Below the pieces are notes generated by a model. That model saw only the letters and a list, made by a program, of their open reading frames with translations. It was not told where the DNA came from and did not search any database. The translations under genes were made by a program, and so were the position numbers. DNA of 23,656 bases. Origin: Bacteroidota bacterium. Lineage in GTDB: Bacteria; Bacteroidota; Bacteroidia; Flavobacteriales; Weeksellaceae. Positions 1 to 8,089 of this stretch are shown here, piece by piece. Within the stretch, counting starts at the first letter, position 1. Each line of letters starts with the position of its first letter. The stretch is from the NCBI GenBank assembly GCA_023419095.1, contig JAEZYN010000113.1:1-23656 (forward strand). Reading direction: 5' to 3'.

Positions 1-2
1 TG

Positions 3-1019
3 AGTACACAAAAATACCCCAAACAGTTTCAGGACATTTTAGGAACAGGGCGTACAATGATTCAGCAAACCTATGACCGCATCAGCAAAATTGTTCCCGC
101 CGAAAACATCTACGTCATCACAAACAGCGAATATGTTTCGCTGACAGAGCAACAGTTGCCGGAACTTAACTTCGAAAATATCGTCGGCGAACCGATGATG
201 AAAAATACCGCGGCGTGCAATATCTACATGGCGAATAAGATTGCGGCCAAAAATCCCGAAGCAAACATGATCGTGTTGCCCGCCGATCATCTGATACTCA
301 AGGAAAATACCTTTCTGGAAAAAGTAGAACTCGCATTCAGCCTTGCATCACAAAATGATTTTCTCATCACCCTGGGCATCACGCCCACACGTCCCGACAC
401 CGGTTTTGGATATATTCAGTTTCTCGAAACTAAGAATTCCGACTATTTTAAAGTCAAAACATTTACTGAGAAACCCGATCTAGAAATTGCGGAAAACTTC
501 CTCGCGAGCGGCGATTTTCTATGGAATGCGGGTATTTTCATCTGGAATGTGAAATCAATTTTAGCTGCCTTCGGCGAATATCTCGAAGATATGTCACAAC
601 AGTTTATCAGTTGCGACTACAACACGGAGGGCGAGGCAACCTGCATTGAAACCGTTTATCCTAAAGTGGCGAAAATCTCGATTGACAACGGAATTCTGGA
701 GAAAGCACAAAACGTTTACGTGATTCCCGCTGATTTGGGCTGGAGCGACCTTGGAACCTGGACTTCCGTTTTCGAAAATGCAAAAAAGGATGACGACAAG
801 AATGCTATTCAGTCCAGACACGTGATGACTTACAACTCACAAGGCAACATTATTCAGATTAAAAATAAAAATAAAGCCGCAATTATCGATGGATTAAAGG
901 ATTTCATCATTGTTGATACCGAAAAAGCGCTGCTGATTTGTCCGCGCGAAAACGACCAACTGATCAAAGAATATATCCAGGATTTAAAAACCTTTAAAAA
1001 AGGCGAAAGATTTCTCTAA
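3..1019 (+). CDS. manC: Mannose-1-phosphate guanylyltransferase, 5' truncated
   Basis: Makes GDP-mannose from mannose-1-phosphate and GTP in the cytoplasm, feeding GDP-sugar and surface-glycan synthesis. The frame is open from base 3, so the start and the N-terminal nucleotide-binding GxGxRxxP loop lie outside the window; 338 residues are visible of a family usually near 355. Visible family hallmarks are YPKQF followed by GTGRTMIQQT right at the edge, KNTAAC near nt 200-217, FTEKP near 460, WNAGIF near 522 and GWSDLGTW near 738. The first ATG, at 57, is internal because the conserved upstream residues are in frame. It is the short nucleotidyltransferase form, without a fused isomerase domain. 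It converges on the GT9 gene with only 14 AT-rich bases between the stops and no GC-rich terminator. Confidence 0.93.
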   Translation, partial: STQKYPKQFQDILGTGRTMIQQTYDRISKIVPAENIYVITNSEYVSLTEQQLPELNFENIVGEPMMKNTAACNIYMANKIAAKNPEANMIVLPADHLILKENTFLEKVELAFSLASQNDFLITLGITPTRPDTGFGYIQFLETKNSDYFKVKTFTEKPDLEIAENFLASGDFLWNAGIFIWNVKSILAAFGEYLEDMSQQFISCDYNTEGEATCIETVYPKVAKISIDNGILEKAQNVYVIPADLGWSDLGTWTSVFENAKKDDDKNAIQSRHVMTYNSQGNIIQIKNKNKAAIIDGLKDFIIVDTEKALLICPRENDQLIKEYIQDLKTFKKGERFL

Positions 1020-1033
1020 AATATTTATAAATT

Positions 1034-2005
1034 TTAATTATAAATTTTGGAGATCATCTGCTGTATATCAATCTCATACAGGCACGCCCAGTCACCACGG
1101 TAACATGGCTTGTCGCCGAAAACCGAACACGGCCGGCACGTTAGATCTTTTACCTGAACAACATCAGTTTCTGCCTGCCCGTAACCTAAAAATCCGGCGT
1201 ACGGATGAGTGGAACCCCAAACAGATATACAGCGTGTACCCACAAGGCTTGCCAGATGCATATTAGCAGAATCCATCGAAATCATAAGTTGTAATCCGGC
1301 AATTTTCTGAAGTTCTTCTTTTAAAATGAGCTTTCCCGCCATATTGACGGAGTTCGGGATTTTTTTTACCCAGTCGTTGAGCAGCGCAATCTCGTTATCG
1401 CCACCTCCGAAAAAGTAAATTTTATTTTTTTTGGCGAGCAGCCTGGCTAATTCGAAAGATTTGTCCAGCGGGAGCATTTTACCCTCGTGCTGCGCGAAAG
1501 GTGCGAAACCAATGCCGGTTTTCTCCACTGCAGAGGTTCGGTACTGGTGCGAAAGTGCAACCTTAAACCCCATTTCGCGGAAAACATCGGCGTAGCGTTC
1601 GGTATTGTGCTTTAGTGGCTCCTTTTCAATATTCCAGATGTCTGTGAGGTGTTCTTTTGCGCTCTTTCCTTTGTCGAGAATACGCACGGGAAAACCTTTG
1701 CGGCGGAACGCACGACTCAGAATTTTGGTGCGGATGACGTCGTGCAGATCGGCGATAAGATCTGGCTTAAATTCTGCCTTCAGTTCCTTCGCAAGCTTCC
1801 TCATCCCGAAAAAACCCTTGTAATCATTGATGTCGATGCCTTTAAATATAAAATTTGGCAAACCTTCAAAAAGATCACGGAAATTTTCGCGCGACAGAAA
1901 AACGATTTGAACGTCGGGATTCTGTTCCAGAAATTCGGTGAAAACCGGCACCGTCATCGCCACATCACCGAACGCGGAAAAACGGTAAGCTAAAATGGTC
2001 GTCAT
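1034..2005 (-). CDS. Glycosyltransferase family 9 (heptosyltransferase-like)
   Basis: A 323-residue GT-B glycosyltransferase of the ADP-heptose:LPS heptosyltransferase type, expected to act in the cytoplasm on a lipid-linked core glycan. The N-terminal family signature RFSAFGDVAMTVP is at residues 8-20, and the donor-site region SMDSANMHLASLVG is at 243-256, followed by VWGSTHP. The C-terminus carries four cysteines (C290, C293, C301, C308; CX2C-X7-C-X6-C), which could bind metal. Its ATG overlaps the sufE stop by four bases (ATGA), so it is probably translationally coupled to sufE and shares its promoter. The exact donor sugar cannot be told from sequence; flavobacterial members often do not use heptose. 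Confidence 0.9.
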   Translation of the reverse strand: MTTILAYRFSAFGDVAMTVPVFTEFLEQNPDVQIVFLSRENFRDLFEGLPNFIFKGIDINDYKGFFGMRKLAKELKAEFKPDLIADLHDVIRTKILSRAFRRKGFPVRILDKGKSAKEHLTDIWNIEKEPLKHNTERYADVFREMGFKVALSHQYRTSAVEKTGIGFAPFAQHEGKMLPLDKSFELARLLAKKNKIYFFGGGDNEIALLNDWVKKIPNSVNMAGKLILKEELQKIAGLQLMISMDSANMHLASLVGTRCISVWGSTHPYAGFLGYGQAETDVVQVKDLTCRPCSVFGDKPCYRGDWACLYEIDIQQMISKIYN

Positions 2006-2421
2006 TTTTTCAGTTGGAAAGCCACCGCGTAGAATTTTATTTGCTTGGTCATGGCCATGAGGCCGTTGGCTCGAGAGGGTGACAGAAATTCCTGCAGACC
2101 GATTTCCGAGATAAAATCGAAATCTGAATTGAGGATTTCTTCTGTGGTATGACCGCTGTATATAGAAACGAGCAGTGAAACGATACCTCTGGGCAAAATG
2201 CCGTCTGAGTCGGCATTGAAGAATAGTTTGCCATCTTTAAAATCCGCGTCTATCCACACCTGGGACTGGCATCCTTTGATCAGATTTGAATCGGTTTTCC
2301 GGTCCTGAGGCAAGCCTTTTAACTCTTTGCCGAGATCAATGATATACTCATATTTCTGCTCCCAATCTTCGAGAAAGGCGAATTCTTCTACAATTTCCTG
2401 CTGTTTTTCCTTGATTGTCAT
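2002..2421 (-). CDS. sufE: SufE-family sulfur acceptor protein
   Basis: A cytoplasmic partner of the SufS cysteine desulfurase: it takes the persulfide sulfur onto a conserved cysteine and passes it to the SufBCD scaffold for Fe-S cluster assembly. The 139 residues match the family length. The catalytic cysteine is C51 in the context LIKGCQSQVW, at the same position as in E. coli SufE. The C-terminal SPSRANGL segment is also typical. No other suf gene is nearby. It is first in a two-gene operon with the GT9 gene (ATGA overlap). A TATCTTTG box about 20 bases upstream fits the Bacteroidota -7 consensus and would give a very short leader. Confidence 0.92.
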   Translation of the reverse strand: MTIKEKQQEIVEEFAFLEDWEQKYEYIIDLGKELKGLPQDRKTDSNLIKGCQSQVWIDADFKDGKLFFNADSDGILPRGIVSLLVSIYSGHTTEEILNSDFDFISEIGLQEFLSPSRANGLMAMTKQIKFYAVAFQLKK

Positions 2422-2441
2422 CTGCTCGCTTTCAATTTGTG

Positions 2442-2449
2442 CAAAGATA
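2442..2449 (-). promoter_or_regulatory. Candidate -7 promoter box for sufE-GT9
   Basis: On the minus strand this reads TATCTTTG, an exact match to the Bacteroidota primary-sigma -7 consensus TAnnTTTG. It lies in the 40-base gap between the GT4 stop and the sufE start. I do not see a good -33 TTTG at the expected spacing. The implied leader is about 14 bases. Confidence 0.5.
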
Positions 2450-2461
2450 ACAAATTCGGTT

Positions 2462-3559
2462 TTAGAAATTCCCGGCCACTACTTTTGCAAATAGATCAGT
2501 GATCTTTTCTTCCTCATTTTCCCAGCAGAGTTCAGCTGCAGCCCTTTCAAGCTCAGGCTGATAGTAAGCGCGGCCGTTTTGCAGTACTGTCTTTATTTTC
2601 GAAGAAATATTATGCGGATCGTGATTTTCGACAATTTCACCGATTTTGAAATCATGATAAACGCGCATCATTTCAGGGAAATTTATCATCACCAGCGGCA
2701 CACGCGCCTGAATACAGTCTGCAACTTTGTTTGGTAACGAATAAAGATAGCTCACACCACCGTTTTCTTCAAGGCTCACCGCCACATCTGCTGTACGTGT
2801 TACCATGCGAAGTTCTGTAGGAACCAGTTTGCCCAGGAATTTTACTTTATGGGTAAGATTTTCTTTAATGACTAATGTTTTGTACTCTTCAGCCTTTGGA
2901 CCATCGCCGGCAATTTTAAAAATAACATTATCTAAATATTTCATGGCCAAAATCGTTTGGCTGATTCCGCGGGACTGGTTGATAGCACCCTGATAGAGAA
3001 CAACTTTAGGATTATTTTCTGGAAGCGTTGCCGGTGGATCTATTTTTTTCGGAATATTACGAATCACAATAGGTTTTACGCCATAATTTTCCGAAAACCA
3101 CTGCGCGTAGCTTTCGCTTTCGGTCATCATATACCGTATTTTCGGTAGAATGAAAGATTCCAGACGGCGCCAAATTTTTTGGGTGAAACGCCCTTGGATT
3201 GCAGGCATTTCTGTGAAAATTTCGTGGCTGTCAAAAACCAAAGGTATTTTTAATGATTTTGAAATCAGGTAATTTGGTAAAAGTGCATCCAGATCATTGG
3301 CGAGAAGTATGGTTTCGCTGTCGGCATGTTTTTTTAATTCAAAGAATAACTTCCAGTTGAATTCAGGATAGGCCAGTTTAAGTGATGAAGATTTCTGCTT
3401 AATAATTTTCACAGGATAAGGACGGTCAACTTCGCCGCGTCCTCCATAATCATTTCCGATTAGCATCACGTCATAGCCTGATTTCCAAAGTGTATCGCAC
3501 ACTTTTTCAATCCGCTGATCGGTGTAAAGATTACTGAAAGCAGAAACTACAACTTTCAC
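2462..3559 (-). CDS. Glycosyltransferase family 4
   Basis: A 365-residue GT-B retaining glycosyltransferase, probably adding a sugar from a nucleotide donor to a surface polysaccharide or LPS precursor at the inner face of the membrane. The N-terminal domain begins MKVVVSAFSN with DQRIEKV, and FDSHEIFTEMP is a frequent GT4 inter-domain motif. The C-terminal nucleotide-binding half has VVLYQGAINQSRG, IAGDGP and SLPNKVADC, the last close to the E-x7-E region. The start codon is GTG (3557-3559), six bases after the stop of the upstream small membrane protein gene, so the two are likely cotranscribed. Donor and acceptor are unknown. Confidence 0.87.
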   Translation of the reverse strand: MKVVVSAFSNLYTDQRIEKVCDTLWKSGYDVMLIGNDYGGRGEVDRPYPVKIIKQKSSSLKLAYPEFNWKLFFELKKHADSETILLANDLDALLPNYLISKSLKIPLVFDSHEIFTEMPAIQGRFTQKIWRRLESFILPKIRYMMTESESYAQWFSENYGVKPIVIRNIPKKIDPPATLPENNPKVVLYQGAINQSRGISQTILAMKYLDNVIFKIAGDGPKAEEYKTLVIKENLTHKVKFLGKLVPTELRMVTRTADVAVSLEENGGVSYLYSLPNKVADCIQARVPLVMINFPEMMRVYHDFKIGEIVENHDPHNISSKIKTVLQNGRAYYQPELERAAAELCWENEEEKITDLFAKVVAGNF

Positions 3560-3565
3560 GTCCGC

Positions 3566-3784
3566 TTAAGATTTCTTTAGAAGATGGTAGATCTGAATGA
3601 AGCACAGAATGGCATTCGGAATGATGATGGGCCACAAATAATCGCTGAAAACACCATATATAACAAACAGAATGCAACCCAGAAGGTTTACGATGCGGAT
3701 TTTGGTAATATCTTTCAGTACAAAACTCAGCACGATAAAAAGCGAAGCACCGTAGCCAACAAAATTCGTAATTTCCGGGGTCAT
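3566..3784 (-). CDS. Small three-helix membrane protein, YgjV-like
   Basis: A 72-residue inner-membrane protein with about three hydrophobic helices: roughly residues 5-22, 29-46 and 48-66. The pattern of a VGYGASL start, a polar IRIVNLLG turn, a YG and a PIIIPNAIL helix resembles small YgjV-like proteins, and more distantly SemiSWEET/PQ-loop half-transporters. Similar flavobacterial proteins are often mislabelled uroporphyrinogen decarboxylase, and there is no such enzyme here. I chose the ATG at 3784 over one eight codons upstream (3808), because a TAGGTTTG promoter box at 3806-3813 overlaps the upstream codon. It is first in an operon with the GT4 gene. Function unknown. Confidence 0.72.
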   Translation of the reverse strand: MTPEITNFVGYGASLFIVLSFVLKDITKIRIVNLLGCILFVIYGVFSDYLWPIIIPNAILCFIQIYHLLKKS

Positions 3785-3805
3785 AAAATAAAATTTAAAA
3801 GGGCA

Positions 3806-3813
3806 CAAACCTA
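3806..3813 (-). promoter_or_regulatory. Candidate -7 box for small membrane protein-GT4 operon
   Basis: Minus strand reads TAGGTTTG (TAnnTTTG consensus). A TTTT lies 20 bases upstream, where -33 TTTG is expected, so the -33 is weak. The box overlaps the longer possible ATG and therefore favours the start at 3784. It is divergent from the clpC promoter. Confidence 0.45.
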
Positions 3814-3883
3814 AACATTTTCAATGAGATGCGAAAACTTTTTCCTGCCAATACGTCATTAAATGATTTTGGTCAAGTATTTG

Positions 3884-3891
3884 TAACTTTG
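3884..3891 (+). promoter_or_regulatory. Candidate -7 promoter box for clpC
   Basis: Reads TAACTTTG, an exact TAnnTTTG match, about 60 bases before the clpC ATG. No TTTG is found at the preferred 19-21 base spacing. No CtsR-type direct repeat is apparent upstream, in line with Bacteroidota generally lacking CtsR (established knowledge). Confidence 0.45.
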
Positions 3892-3951
3892 ATTGGCACT
3901 GGAAATCAGGAGTGATTTTCATTAATTTTTTTACAAATATTGAGCAATTAT

Positions 3952-6468
3952 ATGGATCATAAATTTTCAAACGGTTTAGATCAGGTCTTTCAGCAAAGCA
4001 AAAGCGAGGCAAAGCGTTTGCAAAGTGAGTTTCTGAATACAGAGCACTTCCTGCTGGGAATGATAAAAACCGAGAATTCCGCTAAGGAAATTCTGCAGAG
4101 TTTAGGCGCAGATCTTACGCAGATCCGCCGGAAAATAGAAAATATGTCAGCCGCAGGAATCAATCCGTTTGCGGCAGATACGGGCAAGATTTCTTTCACG
4201 AAAATGGCCGATCAGGCTGTGAAACGTTCGGAACTTGAATGCAGACAGTATCGAAGTTCCGAAATAAATACCGTACATCTTCTTTTGGGAATGCTGTATA
4301 AAGCGGACGACCCTACAACGAGCATTCTGAGCTCTTATGACATCGATTACGAGCGTGTAACGAATGAGTACAGGATGTTACTGAAAAATTCAGGACAGGA
4401 CCCGAAAATGAGCGCGTACGACGATGATGAAGAGCGTGAAGAATACAGCCAGATGCGCAAGCCAACCGGAAATATCGGAACGGGCAAAAGCAAAACGCCT
4501 ACGCTCGACAATTTCGGACGCGACCTTACTTCACTGGCTAAAGACGGAAAACTGGATCCTGTCATTGGTCGTGAAAAAGAAATCGAACGGGTTTCACAGA
4601 TTCTTTCGCGCAGAAAAAAGAACAATCCGCTTCTCATCGGCGAGCCGGGAGTTGGTAAATCTGCCATTGCCGAAGGTTTGGCTCTAAGAATTCAGCAGAA
4701 AAAAGTTTCCCGGGTGCTTTACGGCAAACGCGTAATCACGCTGGATCTTGCCAGTCTTGTGGCCGGAACAAAATATCGCGGACAGTTTGAGGAACGCATG
4801 AAAGCCATCATGACCGAACTTGAGAAAAACCGTGATGTAATTCTGTTTATTGACGAACTTCACACCATCGTCGGCGCCGGAAGTTCGACAGGAAGTCTGG
4901 ATGCCTCAAATATGTTTAAACCCGCACTTGCGAGAGGTGAGATTCAGTGCATCGGTGCCACAACCCTGGATGAATACCGCCAGTACATCGAGAAAGACGG
5001 TGCGTTAGAGAGACGTTTTCAAAAAGTGATGGTAGAGCCTACCTCGGTGGAGGAAACCGTGCAGATTTTAAATCAAATAAAAGACAAATACGAAGACCAT
5101 CACAACGTTATTTACACAGACGAGGCCATCAACGCTTGTGTTAATTTAACGTCGAGATATATCACAGACCGTTTTCTGCCTGACAAAGCGATTGATGCGA
5201 TGGACGAAGCCGGCTCACGTGTTTACATTAAAAACATGAAAGTGCCGACCGAAATCATTGAGCACGAAAAGCAGATTGAAGTCATTAAAGATCAAAAACA
5301 GAAAGCCGTAAAACGCCAGGACTATCTTGAAGCCCGAAAACTGAAAGATGAAGAGGAAAGACTTCAGATAGAACTTAACATTGCGCAGGAAAACTGGGAC
5401 AAAAATGTAAAAGAGAAAAAAGAGGAAGTTACCGAAGAGAGCGTTGCGGAAGTTGTGTCTATGATGAGCGGAATTCCGGTGACGAAAGTGGGCAAGAATG
5501 AGCTCGATAAACTTTCGAATATGGATGAACTGATGAACGGAAAAGTCATCGGCCAGGAAGAAGCAGTGCGAAAAGTGGTGAAAGCCATTCAGCGAAACCG
5601 TGCCGGACTGAAAGATCCGAACAGACCTATCGGTACATTTATATTCCTCGGAACTACCGGCGTTGGTAAAACTGAACTTGCGAAAGTGATGGCACGTGAA
5701 CTTTTTGATTCCGACGAAGCACTGATAAGAATAGATATGAGCGAATACATGGAAAAATTCGCTGTTTCAAGGCTGGTAGGTGCGCCTCCGGGATATGTTG
5801 GGTACGAAGAAGGCGGCCAGCTGACCGAAGCGGTACGCAGAAAACCTTACGCGGTGTTGCTTCTGGATGAGATCGAGAAAGCGCATCCGGATGTGTTCAA
5901 TATCCTGCTGCAGATTCTGGATGAAGGCTTCGTGACCGATTCGCTGGGTAGAAAGATTGATTTTAGAAATACGATCATTATTCTTACGTCGAATATCGGT
6001 ACACGTGATCTAAAAGATTTCGGTGACGGTGTAGGTTTTGGAACTTCTGCCAAAAAGTCCACCAGCGATGCACGTGCACGAAGCACCATTGAAAATGCAC
6101 TGAAAAAAGCGTTCGCGCCGGAATTTCTGAACAGGATTGATGATATTGTGATATTTAACAATCTTGAAAAAGATCATATCACTAAAATTATCGATCTTGA
6201 ACTTAACAAACTGTATCAAAGACTTGAAAAACTCAATTATAAAGTTGAACTCACGCAGGACGCGAAAGACTTTATTGCAGAAAAAGGGTGGGATAAAGAT
6301 TTTGGTGCAAGACCGCTGAAGCGTGCGATTCAGAAATACATTGAAGATTTACTCGCTGAAATGTTGGTGAATAAACAGCTTGCAGAAGGCGGAACGTTGG
6401 TTCTGACCGTCAATGAAAACCGTGACGGCCTGGTAGGCGAACCGGCTAAGAAAAAGCAAAGTGTTTAA
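3952..6468 (+). CDS. clpC: ATP-dependent Clp protease ATPase subunit ClpC
   Basis: A hexameric AAA+ unfoldase that feeds substrates to ClpP. With ATG at 3952 it is 838 residues, and MDHKFSNGL is the usual ClpC N-terminus; the frame also allows a TTG four codons upstream (3940), which is less likely. Order: Clp_N repeat domain about 1-145, AAA-1 with Walker A GEPGVGKS (230-237) and Walker B LFIDE (298-302), a UVR-type coiled middle domain about 435-495 (DYLEARKLKDEEERLQ), then AAA-2 with Walker A GTTGVGKT (567-574) and Walker B LLLDE (636-640). A VGF tripeptide near 694-696 fits the ClpP-docking loop. It ends in ClpB_D2-small. It is monocistronic, ends in a strong bidirectional terminator, and has no adaptor gene (mcsA/mcsB) nearby. 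Confidence 0.96.
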   Translation: MDHKFSNGLDQVFQQSKSEAKRLQSEFLNTEHFLLGMIKTENSAKEILQSLGADLTQIRRKIENMSAAGINPFAADTGKISFTKMADQAVKRSELECRQYRSSEINTVHLLLGMLYKADDPTTSILSSYDIDYERVTNEYRMLLKNSGQDPKMSAYDDDEEREEYSQMRKPTGNIGTGKSKTPTLDNFGRDLTSLAKDGKLDPVIGREKEIERVSQILSRRKKNNPLLIGEPGVGKSAIAEGLALRIQQKKVSRVLYGKRVITLDLASLVAGTKYRGQFEERMKAIMTELEKNRDVILFIDELHTIVGAGSSTGSLDASNMFKPALARGEIQCIGATTLDEYRQYIEKDGALERRFQKVMVEPTSVEETVQILNQIKDKYEDHHNVIYTDEAINACVNLTSRYITDRFLPDKAIDAMDEAGSRVYIKNMKVPTEIIEHEKQIEVIKDQKQKAVKRQDYLEARKLKDEEERLQIELNIAQENWDKNVKEKKEEVTEESVAEVVSMMSGIPVTKVGKNELDKLSNMDELMNGKVIGQEEAVRKVVKAIQRNRAGLKDPNRPIGTFIFLGTTGVGKTELAKVMARELFDSDEALIRIDMSEYMEKFAVSRLVGAPPGYVGYEEGGQLTEAVRRKPYAVLLLDEIEKAHPDVFNILLQILDEGFVTDSLGRKIDFRNTIIILTSNIGTRDLKDFGDGVGFGTSAKKSTSDARARSTIENALKKAFAPEFLNRIDDIVIFNNLEKDHITKIIDLELNKLYQRLEKLNYKVELTQDAKDFIAEKGWDKDFGARPLKRAIQKYIEDLLAEMLVNKQLAEGGTLVLTVNENRDGLVGEPAKKKQSV

Positions 6469-6489
6469 GGATTAAAATTATAATCAATA

Positions 6490-6520
6490 AAAAAACCTGT
6501 CAAATGCTGACAGGTTTTTT
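6490..6520. terminator. Bidirectional terminator between clpC and TPR gene
   Basis: The stem CCTGTCA (6496-6502) pairs with TGACAGG (6508-6514) around a five-base loop. It is flanked by an A-run on the left and six T on the right, so it works as an intrinsic terminator for both convergent genes. Confidence 0.9.
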
Positions 6521-6527
6521 ATTGGCT

Positions 6528-7898
6528 TTATTTCTTTTTGGTCTTTTCGCGCTCGGCTTCTTCGCGCAGGAAAGGATATTTCTGCTTCATATCTTCCAGA
6601 AGCTGCGGATCAAGTTTGAGAGCTTTCGCAAGCGCTGAGCGTCCGCTCTTCGGGTTGTTTACATGGAAATAGCAATTACTCAGCTGGTAAAATATTTCAG
6701 CGCGTGTATGCAATTTCGTTGCTTTATTCAGTACGTTTATGGCTTCATCAAAATCACCAATCAACATCAGAACTTCCGCATAGGCATACCAGTTATAAAA
6801 GCGTGTGGGCTCTGCATCAACTAATTTTTTAAGCGAAACCAAACTTTCCTCAAAACGCCCGGAATCTATGTACAGATAAGCAATCCGCTTCTGGTAATCG
6901 AGATTTGAATCGTTCATCAGTACCGCTTCACGCGCAAAATGCAGCGCTTCTTTCAATCCGCCCATTTCCTCATAGATGTAAGATTGCTCCATCATAGAGA
7001 GATAAAACTGGGGATCATCGCGCAGCGATTTCTGGAAAGCCTGCAGCGCCTGCACAAGTTGCTTATTTTCTTTATAGCAAAGACCGATTTTGTAGTAGGT
7101 ATACGACTTTGTATATTCCAGAACAAGCATTTCTTCATAAACAGATACCGCTTTCAGCCACTCTCCCTTCGCCTCATAGCACGCAGCTTTATTTGCATAA
7201 ACACCTACAGACTGCGGATTGATGGCCAACAGATAATCAAACCCGCGAATGGCCTCCTCATAGTTTTTACGGTTAAAATAAAACTGTCCGTACTCATACC
7301 ACGCCGTTTCTGAAAAAGCAAACTTGTCCAGATAACCGTTCAAGAAGTCAATAGCTTCGTCGGTACGCTTTAGTTGATTGTAGCAAAACATAATATTTTC
7401 GAGCGAATATTCGTCCTGCTGATCAAATGTCAACGCCTTTTTATAATGCTTCAGTGCATTAAAGGGATCTTCCAGATTTACAAACTCATCAGCGATGAAG
7501 TTGTGCAGAAAATTCTCTTCTTCCTCGAGTTCCAATGCTTTTTCGCAATATTCAATAGCGCGGCGCGGGTTGCCGAGATTTGAATAATATTTGGCGCAGC
7601 ACACCAGAAAATCAGTACTTTCCATCGAAGCTTCCTTCAGCTCGAGCATTAATTCCTTTGCAGGAGCATAATTTTCGAGTTCCAGATATACTTCAAACTT
7701 TTTTATTTTCAGCTCCAGCGAATTAGGATGGAGTTTCAAAGCAAAATTGGTCGCCATTTCCGCGAAGGTAATGTCGCCCATTTCAAGGTAGTGTATGATG
7801 ATTTCCTCATATTCTTCAGTTTCGAAGTAGAGTTCGTCATTATTTTCAACCATTTCTTCGAACTTCTTTACAAGCTCGTTTTCAAAAAATTCTTCCAA
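6528..7898 (-). CDS. Tetratricopeptide repeat protein
   Basis: A 456-residue, apparently cytoplasmic protein made almost wholly of TPR helix pairs, with about ten repeats from residue 30 to 440. Signatures such as A-x-Y-x3-G, AIEYCEKALELE, ALKHYKKALTFD, AIRGFDYLLAINP and VSVYEEMLVLE recur every 34 residues. The first 30 residues are strongly acidic and there is no signal peptide or membrane segment. TPR arrays bind peptides or proteins; the partner is unknown. The start is TTG at 7898: an in-frame TGA lies four codons upstream and no ATG occurs before codon 17, inside the conserved acidic start. Its only neighbours are convergent clpC and, upstream, glmM on the same strand after 190 bases. 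Confidence 0.85.
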   Translation of the reverse strand: MEEFFENELVKKFEEMVENNDELYFETEEYEEIIIHYLEMGDITFAEMATNFALKLHPNSLELKIKKFEVYLELENYAPAKELMLELKEASMESTDFLVCCAKYYSNLGNPRRAIEYCEKALELEEEENFLHNFIADEFVNLEDPFNALKHYKKALTFDQQDEYSLENIMFCYNQLKRTDEAIDFLNGYLDKFAFSETAWYEYGQFYFNRKNYEEAIRGFDYLLAINPQSVGVYANKAACYEAKGEWLKAVSVYEEMLVLEYTKSYTYYKIGLCYKENKQLVQALQAFQKSLRDDPQFYLSMMEQSYIYEEMGGLKEALHFAREAVLMNDSNLDYQKRIAYLYIDSGRFEESLVSLKKLVDAEPTRFYNWYAYAEVLMLIGDFDEAINVLNKATKLHTRAEIFYQLSNCYFHVNNPKSGRSALAKALKLDPQLLEDMKQKYPFLREEAEREKTKKK

Positions 7899-7987
7899 TA
7901 TATTTTCTCAGTCGTTATTTTCAACGTTTGAATATTCTTGCAAACATCGAAAAAACTTTGTTTTAATTAAATTTCAGCTGTTTTGGA

Positions 7988-8018
7988 CAAACGTAGCTGT
8001 ATTTTCTCTTGAACCCAA
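7988..8018 (-). promoter_or_regulatory. Candidate promoter for TPR gene
   Basis: On the minus strand TTG (8016-8018), a 20-base spacer and TACGTTTG (7988-7995) fit the Bacteroidota -33/-7 pattern. It would give an AT-rich leader of about 80 bases before the TTG start. The rest of the 7899-8089 gap shows nothing else convincing. Confidence 0.45.
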
Positions 8019-8089
8019 CCGTTAAATTTAAAATTTATTGCTACTAAAGTTAACGAATCCGGCTGAATTCTGTCTATTTTAAATATTAA

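Noticed and set aside
1020..1033. Possible terminator between manC and GT9
   Set aside because: The sequence is only AT-rich with a TATAAATTTT direct repeat; no stable stem can be drawn.
3785..3808. Longer start of the small membrane protein
   Set aside because: It would overlap the TAGGTTTG promoter box; the shorter start gives a normal N-terminus.
5364..5588. Minus-strand Ser/Phe-rich frames inside clpC
   Set aside because: They are complements of the Lys/Glu-rich coiled middle region, a typical antisense artefact.
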